From positions 436,945-500,944 of the forward strand of contig NZ_KQ947987.1 in NCBI RefSeq assembly GCF_001513975.1: a stretch of DNA of 64,000 nucleotides, read 5' to 3'. The position numbers were made by a program, and so were the translations under genes. Source of the stretch: Streptomyces curacoi (GTDB taxonomy: Bacteria > Actinomycetota > Actinomycetes > Streptomycetales > Streptomycetaceae). Within the stretch, counting starts at the first letter, position 1; each line of letters starts with the position of its first letter. Of the stretch, positions 21,017 to 29,155 are shown piece by piece. The notes beneath the pieces are model-generated. The model was not told the DNA's origin. It worked only from the letters and a program-made list of their open reading frames with translations, and made no database searches.

Positions 21017-21760
21017 TCAGGCGTGCGTGGGCACCCTGCGCGCCGCGTGCTCGACCGCGGCTCGCGCCAGCGCCCGGACGACCGGGTGCGGGCGCGAGCC
21101 GTCGCCGGACAGCTCCGGCTGGAAGAGCGAGGCCAGGAAGAAGGGATGGCCGGGGAGTTCGGCGATCCGGACGTGGCCGTCCTCGTCGTGTCCGGAGAAG
21201 CGCAGCCCGTGCGCGCGCAGGGTGTCGAGGTGCCGGGAGGGGCCGTAGGCGCAGAAGTACCGTTCGACGGTCCGCTCGGCACCCATCACCGACTGGGCGA
21301 GCGAGCCGGGTTCGATCCGGACAGCCGCCTCGTGGCCGACCAGGGAGCAGGCCAGCGGTTCGATGAGGAAGTCCTCGGCGTCCGGGTCGGTCTCGGCGTG
21401 GGCGACCCGGGTCAGTCCGCACACATGACGGGCGTATTCGAGGAGCGCGTGCTGGAAACCGCCGCACGTGCCGAGGAACGGGATCCCCTCCTCGCGCGCC
21501 GTGCGGATCGCGGACAGCACACCCGCCTCACTGTCGTACGGGCTGCCCGGCAGCACCCACACGGCGTCGAAGCCACGCACCGCGTCGTCGGCCGCCGCGT
21601 CCCGCGACGGGATCCAGTAGGCGTCGAGGACGAGCCGGTCGCGTTCGGCGAGGGCCTCCAGCAGGAGCGGCACGCGGGTGTGCGAGGCGACGTTGGGGGA
21701 GCGGTCCCCGACGAGGGCGAGCCTCGCCGTCTTCACTGTCCGAGCAGCTGTGTTCGTCAT
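21017..21760 (-). CDS. CTP-synthase-C-terminal-like class I glutamine amidotransferase-type protein
   Basis: A stand-alone protein of about 247 residues related to the GATase1 domain of CTP synthase. The nucleophile elbow GIPFLGTCGGFQHALLEYAR carries the Cys, and HPFFLASLFQPELSG carries the later conserved segment (in active enzymes HPEF ... H.E). Here the region reads PGHPFFLASLFQPEL, so a Glu of the triad equivalent is present, but the full triad is not certain. There is no synthase domain. The ATG at 21760 is favoured (TNTAARTVKTARLALVGD); the longer frame to 21787 lacks SD. It is divergent from a LysR gene, which may control it. The biochemical role is unknown. Confidence 0.75.
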   Translation of the reverse strand: MTNTAARTVKTARLALVGDRSPNVASHTRVPLLLEALAERDRLVLDAYWIPSRDAAADDAVRGFDAVWVLPGSPYDSEAGVLSAIRTAREEGIPFLGTCGGFQHALLEYARHVCGLTRVAHAETDPDAEDFLIEPLACSLVGHEAAVRIEPGSLAQSVMGAERTVERYFCAYGPSRHLDTLRAHGLRFSGHDEDGHVRIAELPGHPFFLASLFQPELSGDGSRPHPVVRALARAAVEHAARRVPTHA

Positions 21761-21803
21761 GGACCTCATCCTGGGCGCGGGCCGCACTTCACGTCCAACG
21801 ATG

Positions 21804-21820
21804 ATCGGTGAACCTCCGAT
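21804..21820. promoter_or_regulatory. Candidate LysR-type operator between divergent genes
   Basis: Perfect 5-bp inverted repeat ATCGG-TGAACCT-CCGAT located 36 bp before the LysR ATG and 44 bp before the divergent GATase-like start. Its position fits autoregulation plus control of the divergent gene, as is usual for LysR regulators. Confidence 0.4.
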
Positions 21821-21855
21821 AAGCGGAGCTGATGCCCTGCGGGATGCTGTCCGGC

Positions 21856-22719
21856 ATGGACCCGCATCTGCTGCGCACCTACGTCACCGTCGCCCGCCTC
21901 GCCTCGTTCTCCGACGCCGCCCGCGAACTGGGCTACACCCAGTCGGCGGTGTCCCAGCAGATCGCCGCGCTCGAACAGGACCTCGGCGCACCCCTGCTCA
22001 CCCGCCGCCCGGTAGCGCCCACGGCGGCCGGTGACCGGCTCCTCGAACACGCGGGCCCGCTGCTGCTGCGCCTGGACGCCGCCCGCGCGGACGTCGTCCG
22101 TATGGCGGCCGCCCCCGAGCACGGACTGACGCTCGCGACCGCGGCGACCGCGCTCGCACCACGCGTCCTCGCCGCGCTTCCGCCCTCCGGCGTCACCCTG
22201 CGTGTGCTGCCGCGCGACGAGGTCCCCGCGGCCGTCGCCACCGGCACGGCGGACCTCGGCCTCGTCGACGGCCTGGCCGCCCCCAGCGACCCGCTGCGCC
22301 TGCCCGACGTGGCGCCGCTGACCACGTACGGCGTGGGCGAGGAACCGGTCCGCGTGCTCCTGCCCGACACGCACCCGCTCGCCCACCGCACGGGCCTGCG
22401 CCTCGGCGACCTGGCCGACGCCCGCTGGCTCGACGCCCCCGACGCGGGCCTGCCGCTCGCCCAGCTCCGCGCCGCGAACGGCGGCCAGGGTTTCCGTCGT
22501 GCCATGCGCTACGAGGGCACCGACGTCCGCACCCTCACGGCCCTGGCCGCGGCGGGACACGGGCTGACCCTCCTGCCGTGCTCGGCGGCCACCGAGGTGC
22601 CCGGCACGGTCGCCGTACCGGTCGTGGAACCGCGTGTCGTGCACCGCACGGAGCTGGTGTACGCGGGGGCGCCCGGGGGAGCGGCGGCGGTCGCGGAGGC
22701 GTTGGTGGGACGGCTGTGA
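21856..22719 (+). CDS. LysR-family transcriptional regulator
   Basis: A 287-residue LysR regulator. The N-terminal winged HTH is MDPHLLRTYVTVARLASFSD ... GYTQSAVSQQIAALEQDLGA, followed by the periplasmic-binding-like effector domain (LRLPDVAPLTTYGVGEEPVRVLLPDTHPLA and ALAAAGHGLTLLPCSAA). Full length, no disruption. The ATG at 21856 was chosen because it starts the canonical DPHLLRTF-type HTH; the in-frame ATG at 21832 has no added homology. It is divergent from the GATase-like gene with a candidate operator between them. The effector is unknown. Confidence 0.9.
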   Translation: MDPHLLRTYVTVARLASFSDAARELGYTQSAVSQQIAALEQDLGAPLLTRRPVAPTAAGDRLLEHAGPLLLRLDAARADVVRMAAAPEHGLTLATAATALAPRVLAALPPSGVTLRVLPRDEVPAAVATGTADLGLVDGLAAPSDPLRLPDVAPLTTYGVGEEPVRVLLPDTHPLAHRTGLRLGDLADARWLDAPDAGLPLAQLRAANGGQGFRRAMRYEGTDVRTLTALAAAGHGLTLLPCSAATEVPGTVAVPVVEPRVVHRTELVYAGAPGGAAAVAEALVGRL

Positions 22720-22795
22720 GCGCTCCCGCGACCGAGGCGCCCGCCGGCCTCCCCGACGTGCCGTTCTCCCCGTGACGCCGATGGCTTCCCGTTCC

Positions 22796-22808
22796 TGACC
22801 ACCGGTCA
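22796..22808. promoter_or_regulatory. Short perfect palindrome upstream of the PDZ protein gene
   Basis: TGACC-ACC-GGTCA lies 65 bp before the PDZ gene start. The arrangement resembles operators of dimeric repressors, but a 5-bp arm can occur by chance in this base composition. Confidence 0.2.
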
Positions 22809-22873
22809 GTCTCACTCGATCGTGGCTCGTTGTGCGCCGGTGCGCAGGGTAGTCACCAGCCGGAGGCGATCCG

Positions 22874-23470
22874 ATGGAACACACTGCGTTGCGACCCAAG
22901 CCCATGCCAGGTCAGCCGCCCGGCGACGGCGCCAGGACCGACCCCGGCGCACGACGCCCGCACACCGCGCCCCGCAGGTGCGGCCGACGGCTCACGGCCC
23001 TGTTGCCCGCCCTGCTCGTGGGGCTGGCCCTGGTCCTGTCCGGGGTCGGGCTCGGCACGGTGGGGGCCACGGTGATCGGCATGAGCAGACTCGCCGAGCT
23101 GCAGCGCCAGACCGGGCCGGACACCCCCGCGACCCCGGCCCCATCGGCACAGCCCGGCTCCTCGGCCGCACCGTCCCCGACGCCGGCCTCCTCGCCGGCT
23201 CCCGCCGCCGCGACCCTCGGCGTGGAGGCCGTGGACGCCGGGAGACCGGGCGCCCTGGTCGTCGGCCTCCATGTCCCGGGCCCGGGATACACGGCCGGCC
23301 TGGTCCGCGGCGACCTGATCCTCGCGTTCGACCGGACCCGCGTCGACTCGGCCGCCGACCTCGCGCGAGCCGTCGCGGGGACCCGCCCCGGCCGCGTGGT
23401 CACCCTGACGGTGCGCCACCGCAACGGCGGCTACCAGCAACTGAGGGCGGTCCCGGGCGTCGTCACCTGA
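22874..23470 (+). CDS. Membrane-anchored PDZ-domain protein
   Basis: A 198-residue protein with a basic Pro-rich cytoplasmic N-terminus, one TM helix (LTALLPALLVGLALVLSGVG), a Pro/Ala/Ser/Thr-rich linker and a C-terminal PDZ-like domain. The domain reads LGVEAVDAGRPGALVVGLHV, then GPGYTAGLVRGDLILAFDRT and VVTLTVRHRNGGYQ. PDZ domains of this kind usually bind C-terminal peptides and are common in DegP-type proteases, but no protease domain is present. It may be an adaptor acting outside the membrane. The SD CCGGAGG precedes the ATG. Function unknown. Confidence 0.75.
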   Translation: MEHTALRPKPMPGQPPGDGARTDPGARRPHTAPRRCGRRLTALLPALLVGLALVLSGVGLGTVGATVIGMSRLAELQRQTGPDTPATPAPSAQPGSSAAPSPTPASSPAPAAATLGVEAVDAGRPGALVVGLHVPGPGYTAGLVRGDLILAFDRTRVDSAADLARAVAGTRPGRVVTLTVRHRNGGYQQLRAVPGVVT

Positions 23471-23552
23471 CCGCCTCACATCCCTGGGGGCGGCTTGGGC
23501 GAGTACCGGAAAACCACTGGTCACCTTCCGCCGCCCCGACCACGATGACCCC

Positions 23553-24173
23553 ATGCTGACCACACTCGTCGCCTTTCTCGGAGCCTGCACCCTCGTCGCC
23601 GCCTCGCCCGGGCCGAGCACCGTGCTGATCATCAAGCAGTCGCTGCACAGCAGACGCTCCGGCTTCCTGACCGTGCTCGGCAACGAGACCGGCGTCTTCA
23701 TCTGGGGCATCGTCGCCGCGTTCGGCCTGACCGCCCTGCTGACGGCGTCCGAGGTGGCGTACGACGTGATGCGGATCGTCGGCGCGGTCGTGCTCGTCGG
23801 CTTCGGCATCCAGGCGCTGCGGCAGGCGCGCCGCACCGAGGGAGCGGAGCAGGACGCCTGGCAGGGCGTCCACAAGAGCGGCTGGGCCTCCTACCGCGGC
23901 GGGCTGCTGCTCAACCTCGCCAATCCCAAGGCGGCCGTCTTCGCCCTGTCCTTCCTCCCGCAGTTCGTACCGGAAGGCGCCCCGCACCTGCCGACCATGA
24001 TCGGCCTCGCCGCGCTCTGGGCGGTCTACGAAGTCGGCTACTACGGCCTGTACGTCTGGTTCGTCGGCCGTATGAAGGCCGTGCTGTCCCGCGCGGGCGT
24101 GCGCCGGCGCCTGGAACAGATCTCCGGGGGCGTGCTGCTGCTTCTCGGCGTCCGCATGGCACTGGAGAACTGA
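23553..24173 (+). CDS. LysE-family translocator
   Basis: A 206-residue inner-membrane exporter of the LysE/RhtB superfamily (amino acid or metabolite efflux). Typical start MLTTLVAFLGACTLVAASPGP with the PGP motif, the segment FGIQALRQARR in the cytoplasmic loop, and the second-half signature GGLLLNLANPKAAVFALSFL. About six TM helices. The SD is weak. It lies 82 bp downstream of the PDZ gene. The exported compound is unknown. Confidence 0.88.
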   Translation: MLTTLVAFLGACTLVAASPGPSTVLIIKQSLHSRRSGFLTVLGNETGVFIWGIVAAFGLTALLTASEVAYDVMRIVGAVVLVGFGIQALRQARRTEGAEQDAWQGVHKSGWASYRGGLLLNLANPKAAVFALSFLPQFVPEGAPHLPTMIGLAALWAVYEVGYYGLYVWFVGRMKAVLSRAGVRRRLEQISGGVLLLLGVRMALEN

Positions 24174-24281
24174 CACCGTGCCCGACCAGCCGCCCGCGAA
24201 ACCCGCCGACCGGCTCGCGCCGACCCCTCCGTCCGGGCAGGATGCTGCCCGTAGTCCCTATCAGCGCCCAGGGAGGCCCGG

Positions 24282-25409
24282 ATGACCGGCACCGCACCCG
24301 CGCCCTTCACCGCCGACGACTACCGGGCCCGCATGGAACGGGCCGCGCGGACGGCCGCGGACGCCGGCCTGGCCGGCCTCCTGGTGGCACCCGGCCCCGA
24401 CCTGGTGTGGCTCACCGGGTACGCGCCCACCGCCGAGACCGAACGCCTCACCCTGCTGGTCCTCGTCCCCGGCCAGGACCCCGTCCTCGTCGTCCCCGCC
24501 CTGGAGGCCCCCGACGCCGCGAAGGCCGCCGGCGCGCCCGGCCTGACCCTGCGCGACTGGACCGACGGCAAGGACCCCTACGCCGCCACCGCCGCCCTGC
24601 TGGAGGCGAGCGGCCGGTTCGGCATCAGCGACAACGCCTGGGCGATGCACCTGCTGGCCCTGCAAAGGGCGCTGCCCGGCGCCTCCTACGCCTCCCTCAC
24701 CGACGCCCTGCCGATGCTGCGGGCGGTCAAGGACGCCGCCGAACTGGAGCTGATGGCGGCCGCGGGTGCGGCAGCGGACGCCACCTTCGAGGAGATCCGG
24801 AAGGTTCCGTTCGGCGGACGCCGCGAGTCCGAGGTCGCCGCCGACCTCGCCGACCTCCTTCGGCACTTCGGCCACTCCCAGGTCGACTTCACCATCGTCG
24901 CCTCCGGCCCCAACGGCGCCAACCCGCACCACGAGGTGGGCGACCGCGTCATCGAACGCGGCGACATGGTCGTCCTCGACTTCGGCGGCCTGAAGGACGG
25001 CTACGGCTCCGACACCTCCCGCACCGTCCATGTCGGCGAACCCACCGACGAGGAGCGCCGGGTCCACGACCTCGTACGCGAGGCCCAGGAGGCGGGCTTC
25101 CGGGCGGTACGGCCCGGCGTCGCCTGCCAGGAGGTCGACCGGGCCGCCCGCGCGGTCATCGCGGACGCCGGGTACGGCGAGTACTTCATCCACCGCACCG
25201 GGCACGGCATCGGCGTCACCACGCACGAGCCGCCGTACATGATCGAGGGCGAGGAGCAGCCCCTCGTCCCCGGCATGTGCTTCTCCGTGGAGCCCGGCAT
25301 CTACCTGCCCGGCCGGTTCGGCGTGCGCATCGAGGACATCGTGACGGTCACCGAGGACGGCGGCAGGCGGCTCAACGACACGACCCGCGAGATGGTCATA
25401 GTGGACTGA
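24282..25409 (+). CDS. M24-family aminopeptidase P-like metallopeptidase
   Basis: A 375-residue cytoplasmic Xaa-Pro aminopeptidase-type enzyme. The N-terminal creatinase-like domain (to about 150) is followed by the pita-bread catalytic domain with all five dimetal ligands: Asp233 (VVLDFGG), Asp244 (GSDTSRT), His308 (RTGHGIG), Glu337 (SVEPGIY) and Glu351 (RIEDIV). The ATG at 24282 has AGGGAGG upstream. Probably an active di- or oligopeptidase, or a creatinase relative. It is followed by a kinase-fold gene 61 bp downstream. Confidence 0.92.
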   Translation: MTGTAPAPFTADDYRARMERAARTAADAGLAGLLVAPGPDLVWLTGYAPTAETERLTLLVLVPGQDPVLVVPALEAPDAAKAAGAPGLTLRDWTDGKDPYAATAALLEASGRFGISDNAWAMHLLALQRALPGASYASLTDALPMLRAVKDAAELELMAAAGAAADATFEEIRKVPFGGRRESEVAADLADLLRHFGHSQVDFTIVASGPNGANPHHEVGDRVIERGDMVVLDFGGLKDGYGSDTSRTVHVGEPTDEERRVHDLVREAQEAGFRAVRPGVACQEVDRAARAVIADAGYGEYFIHRTGHGIGVTTHEPPYMIEGEEQPLVPGMCFSVEPGIYLPGRFGVRIEDIVTVTEDGGRRLNDTTREMVIVD

Positions 25410-25470
25410 ACCGGCGACCGATCCCGGAGCAAGGAGCCCCCGTAGACCCCCGAGCGACAACGGCGCGACC

Positions 25471-26415
25471 ATGACCCAGGCACCGACACCCACCGCGGAC
25501 ACCGTCCGCCGACTGGTCCGTTCCCTGCTCAAGGAGGGCGTGGACGACTCGGCCGGACCCGAGGTCCGCCCCGCCGCCCCGGGCGCCGACCCCGCCACGT
25601 GGCTGGTCGGCACCCGGCATGTGCTGCGCCTCGCCCCCGACCGTGCGGCCGCCGCCCGCCAACGCCGGGAACTGCGCCTTCGCGATCTGGTCCGCCCGCA
25701 CGTCCCGGTCGCGGTGCCGACGAGCGTCGCGCACGGCGAGTGGGCGCCCGGGCTGACCTACACCCTGGACACCAAGGTGCCCGGCGGGTCGGGCGGGGAG
25801 CACGACGTGTCCGCCGTCGGCGAGGCCGACCTGGCCGGGCTGCTCACGGGGCTGCGCGAGGTCCCGGTACGGCAGGCCGAGACGCTCGGCGTGCCGCGCG
25901 CCGCCCCGCGCTCGCTGGAGGCCCTGCGCCGCGCCGCCGAAACCGCCGCCGGGCGCCTCGCCGCCGCCGACGAGTTCGACGCCGCCCGCCTGCGCCAGCT
26001 CACCCAGCCGGCCGCCGTACAGCTCGCGGCCCAGCCCAACACAGCGGTCCTCGTCCACCACGCCCTCACTGGCGACCACCTCGTCGTCAGCGCCGACGGC
26101 CGGGTGCGCGGCGTCCTCGGCTGGGCCGACACGGTCCTCGGCGACCCCGCCGAGGACATCGCCGGCCTCGCCCTCGCCGTCGGCTCCCCGGCCGCCGTCC
26201 GCGCCGCCACCCTCGCCGGCTACAGCGCCCGCCCGTGCCTGCGCGGCCTCTGGCTCGCCCGCTGCGACGCGGTCGTCCGCCTCGCGAACCGCCTCGACGG
26301 CAAGGGCGGGACACCACCGCAGGTGCTGCGGGCGCAGCTGCGCAACGCATGGGAGGCGATCCTGCTGGAGCGGGTCACGGAACTCAGGGACGACGAGGCG
26401 GACGGGGAGCTGTAG
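25471..26415 (+). CDS. APH/choline-kinase-fold protein with degenerate active site
   Basis: A 314-residue protein whose length and layout match aminoglycoside-phosphotransferase-like kinases (N-lobe TWLVGTRHVLRLAPD, middle helices, catalytic loop, C-terminal helices). The catalytic loop should read HGDLxxxN but reads HHALTGDH (from His196): Ala198 replaces the catalytic Asp and His203 stands at the metal-binding Asn. The following strand, usually VLDWG, reads GVLGW with Gly217 in place of the metal Asp. The remaining frame GDPAEDIAGLAL is conserved. I infer a pseudokinase with a binding or regulatory role. No disruption is seen in the reading frame. The start at 25471 has no clear SD. Confidence 0.75.
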   Translation: MTQAPTPTADTVRRLVRSLLKEGVDDSAGPEVRPAAPGADPATWLVGTRHVLRLAPDRAAAARQRRELRLRDLVRPHVPVAVPTSVAHGEWAPGLTYTLDTKVPGGSGGEHDVSAVGEADLAGLLTGLREVPVRQAETLGVPRAAPRSLEALRRAAETAAGRLAAADEFDAARLRQLTQPAAVQLAAQPNTAVLVHHALTGDHLVVSADGRVRGVLGWADTVLGDPAEDIAGLALAVGSPAAVRAATLAGYSARPCLRGLWLARCDAVVRLANRLDGKGGTPPQVLRAQLRNAWEAILLERVTELRDDEADGEL

Positions 26416-26478
26416 GGCGGGCGGACCAGGCGGCGCATACGCGGAGCAGGAGGCACCCCCGGCGGACCCGCCCGCCCT
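26414..26478. terminator. Long-loop hairpin between convergent genes
   Basis: AGGGCGGGCGG (26414-26424) pairs perfectly with CCGCCCGCCCT (26468-26478), separated by 43 nt. It sits between the convergent pseudokinase and treZ genes and could end both transcripts. The long loop lowers confidence. Confidence 0.4.
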
Positions 26479-26484
26479 GCCCGT

Positions 26485-28230
26485 TCACGCCTGCAACAGC
26501 ACCACACCCGACTCCCCGGGCACATGCAGCACCCCGTCCGCACCCGGCGCCGCCACCGGCTCCCACGCGGCGAGCACCTCCGCCCGACGCGGCCCCAGGG
26601 GGATCGCCGCCGGCTCCTTGGCGAGGTTGACGGCCACGCGTACGTCGCCGCGGCGGAAGGCGAGCCAGCGCTCGTGCTCGTCGTAGGCCACCTTGGTGTC
26701 GGCCAGGTCGGGGTCGGTGAGGTCGGGGTGCTCGTGACGCAGCGCGATGAGACGGCGGTACCAGGCCAGCACGCGCGCGTGGGGCTCGCCGGCCGGCTCG
26801 GACCAGTCGAGGCAGGAGCGTTCCCGGGTCGCCGGGTCCTGCGGGTCGGGCACCTCGTCCTCGGCCCAGCCGTGCGCCGCGAACTCCCGCCGCCTGCCCC
26901 GCCGTACCGCCTCGGCGAGCTCCGGATCGGTGTGGTCGGTGAAGAACTGCCAGGGTGTGCCCGCGGCCCACTCCTCGCCCATGAACAGCATGGGTGTGAA
27001 CGGCGCGGTCAGCGTCAGCGTCGCCGCGCAGGCCAGCAGGCCGGGGGAGAGCAGGGCCGCGAGCCGGTCGCCCTGGGCCCGGTTGCCGACCTGGTCGTGG
27101 GTCTGGCTGTAGCCGAGGAGGCGGTGCGCGGCCACGCGCGCCCGGTCCAGGCGGCGCCCGTGGCTGCGGCCCCGGAAGCTGGAGTAGGTGCCGTCGTGGA
27201 AGTAGCCGCCGGTGAGGGTCTTGGCGAGGGCCGCCATGGGCGCCCGGGCGAAGTCGGCGTAGTAGCCCTGGGACTCGCCGGTCAGCGCGGTGTGCACGGC
27301 GTGGTGGAAGTCGTCGTTCCACTGCGCGTGCAGACCGAGGCCGCCCTCCTCGCGCGCGGTGATGAGCCGGGGGTCGTTCAGGTCGGACTCCGCGATCAGG
27401 AACAGCGGCCGGCCCAGGCCGGCGGCGAGGGCGTCGACGGCCGTCGACAGCTCCTCCAGGAAGTGGCACGCGCGCGTGTCCACCAGCGCGTGCACCGCGT
27501 CCAGCCGCAACCCGTCGAGCCGGTAGTCCCGCAGCCAGGCCAGCGCGCTCTGCACGAGATACGCGCGCACCTCGTCCGAGCCGGGCGCGTCCAGGTTGAC
27601 GGCGGCGCCCCAGGGCGTCTGGTGGGTGTCCGTGAGGTAGGGCCCGAAGGCGGGCAGATGGTTCCCGGACGGGCCGAAGTGGTTGTGCACGACGTCGAGG
27701 ACCACGCCCAGGCCCAGTTCATGGGCCCGGTCGACGAAGCGTTTCAGCGCCTCGGGCCCGCCGTACGGCTCGTGCACGGCCCACAGCGACACCCCCTCGT
27801 ACCCCCAGCCGTGCCGCCCGGGGAAGGGGCTCAGCGGCATCAACTCGACATGGGTGACGCCGAGTTCGGCGAGATGGCCGAGGCGCTCGGCTGCCGCGTC
27901 CAGCGTGCCCTCGCGCGTGTACGTGCCCACATGGAGCTCGTACAGCACCGCGCCCGGCAGCGGCCGCCCGGCCCACTCGCCGCGCCAGGCGTACCGCCCG
28001 TGGTCGACGACCGCGCTCAGCCCGTCCGGGCCGTCCGGCTGGCGGCGCGAGCGCGGGTCGGGCAGCACGGGGCCGTCGTCGAGCGCGAAGCCGTACCGGG
28101 TTCCGTCCCGCGCCTCCGCCTCCCCCCACCACCATCCCGCGCGATCGGGATCGCGCTCCAACGCGCGCGTGGTGCCCTCGCAATGGAGGGTCACTCGGTC
28201 GGCCTGCGGTGCCCACACCTCGAACTGCAC
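26485..28230 (-). CDS. treZ: Malto-oligosyltrehalose trehalohydrolase
   Basis: GH13 enzyme of 581 residues that releases trehalose from maltooligosyl trehalose, the second step of the TreY-TreZ pathway. The N-terminal CBM48/E-set domain (MQFEVWAPQADRVTLHCEG) is followed by VLYELHVGTYTREGTLDAA and the (beta/alpha)8 barrel. Catalytic nucleophile Asp244 (GLRLDAVHAL), acid/base Glu281 (FLIAESDLND) and the HDQVGNRAQG region are present. The C-terminal beta domain ends HVPGESGVVLLQA. The start is a GTG at 28230. The partner treY lies 4.4 kb away on the same strand, separated by unrelated genes. Confidence 0.95.
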   Translation of the reverse strand: MQFEVWAPQADRVTLHCEGTTRALERDPDRAGWWWGEAEARDGTRYGFALDDGPVLPDPRSRRQPDGPDGLSAVVDHGRYAWRGEWAGRPLPGAVLYELHVGTYTREGTLDAAAERLGHLAELGVTHVELMPLSPFPGRHGWGYEGVSLWAVHEPYGGPEALKRFVDRAHELGLGVVLDVVHNHFGPSGNHLPAFGPYLTDTHQTPWGAAVNLDAPGSDEVRAYLVQSALAWLRDYRLDGLRLDAVHALVDTRACHFLEELSTAVDALAAGLGRPLFLIAESDLNDPRLITAREEGGLGLHAQWNDDFHHAVHTALTGESQGYYADFARAPMAALAKTLTGGYFHDGTYSSFRGRSHGRRLDRARVAAHRLLGYSQTHDQVGNRAQGDRLAALLSPGLLACAATLTLTAPFTPMLFMGEEWAAGTPWQFFTDHTDPELAEAVRRGRRREFAAHGWAEDEVPDPQDPATRERSCLDWSEPAGEPHARVLAWYRRLIALRHEHPDLTDPDLADTKVAYDEHERWLAFRRGDVRVAVNLAKEPAAIPLGPRRAEVLAAWEPVAAPGADGVLHVPGESGVVLLQA

Positions 28231-28415
28231 GGACGGTTCCCCTTCGTCTGCTCACCGTGATGTAGCCCGTCCATGGTGCTTCAAACGAGATCAATCCGCT
28301 TTTGAATCTTCCCTTTTGCGGCAGGTGTCGCGGCCGGTGGCGTCGATCACGCACGCGTGGCGGCCGTTTCCGCGTTTTCTGGACACCGGGGGTTCACTGC
28401 CCGACAATCAGCACC

Positions 28416-28967
28416 GTGACGTCGTCTTTCGAGTTCAATACCTACCCCGCGCGGCTCTCCGACGTGGAGCGCGACAAGGTGCTGAAGGTGCTCCGTGACG
28501 GCGTCGCCATGGGCCGGCTGTCGCACGACACCTTCGTACGGCGCATGGAACTGGCCCTCGCCGCCCGCCGTGTGGACGAGCTCGCCGTGCTCACCGCCGA
28601 CCTGCCCTCCGAGAGCCGCCTGTCGCGTCTGGTGTTCGGCACCGTCGAGGCGGTCTCCGGCTTCACGGTACGGCTGCGCAGGGCCTGGCAGGCCGAGCGG
28701 CTGCCCAAGCTGCTGCTGCCCCACCCCGCGGCCGGTCATCCGCTGCGGATCGGCCGCGACCCCGCCAACGGACTGCGGCTGACCCACGAGACGGTGTCCC
28801 GGGTGCACGCGGAACTGAGCCACCAGGCCGGCATATGGGTGCTGCGCGACCTCGGCTCCACCAACGGCACCACGGTGAACGGCCGACGGGTCATCGGTGC
28901 CGTGGTGGTCCGCGAGGGGGACCAGGTCGGCTTCGGCCGGATGTCGTTCCGGCTCGCCGCGAACTGA
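28416..28967 (+). CDS. DUF1707 plus FHA-domain protein
   Basis: A 183-residue cytoplasmic protein with two modules. Residues 5-60 are a DUF1707/SHOCT-like segment (YPARLSDVERDKVLKVLRDG ... FVRRMELALAARRVDELAVL). Residues 100-180 form an FHA domain (LRIGRDPANGLRL, SRVHAEL, LRDLGSTNGTTVNG), whose Arg, Ser/Arg-x-His and Asn residues bind phosphothreonine. It likely reads Ser/Thr kinase signals. The GTG start at 28416 was chosen because DUF1707 begins there; upstream codons lack homology. Its stop codon lies at the start of a 13-bp tandem repeat. Divergent from treZ. Confidence 0.85.
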   Translation: MTSSFEFNTYPARLSDVERDKVLKVLRDGVAMGRLSHDTFVRRMELALAARRVDELAVLTADLPSESRLSRLVFGTVEAVSGFTVRLRRAWQAERLPKLLLPHPAAGHPLRIGRDPANGLRLTHETVSRVHAELSHQAGIWVLRDLGSTNGTTVNGRRVIGAVVVREGDQVGFGRMSFRLAAN

Positions 28968-29017
28968 GCCGGACTGCTGAGCCGGATTACCGAGCCGGCT
29001 TACTGAGCCGAACCTTA
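28966..29017. repeat. 13-bp tandem repeat x4 anchored on the FHA gene stop codon
   Basis: Four consecutive units beginning GAGCC: GAGCCGGACTGCT, GAGCCGGATTACC, GAGCCGGCTTACT and GAGCCGAACCTTA. The first unit starts inside the TGA stop of the FHA gene (28965-28967). It seems to be a local duplication of the 3' end that extends the untranslated region without extending the protein. Confidence 0.7.
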
Positions 29018-29155
29018 GCTCTGGCCTTGGTTTTACGCGATGCGTTGATCATGTGTTGACCGAAGTCCCCTTGCCCACCGCGGTGTTGACGTACTCGTCA
29101 AGTCGTGACTGACTGTGCGTACACCATGCACACCAGGTGAATCGACGGCACCACA

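Noticed and set aside
22796..22808. TGACC-ACC-GGTCA as a finding
   Set aside because: Too short to distinguish from chance; kept only as a low-confidence site.
28302..28415. N-terminal extension of the FHA protein from 28302
   Set aside because: Cys/Arg-rich residues without homology; DUF1707 begins at the GTG at 28416.
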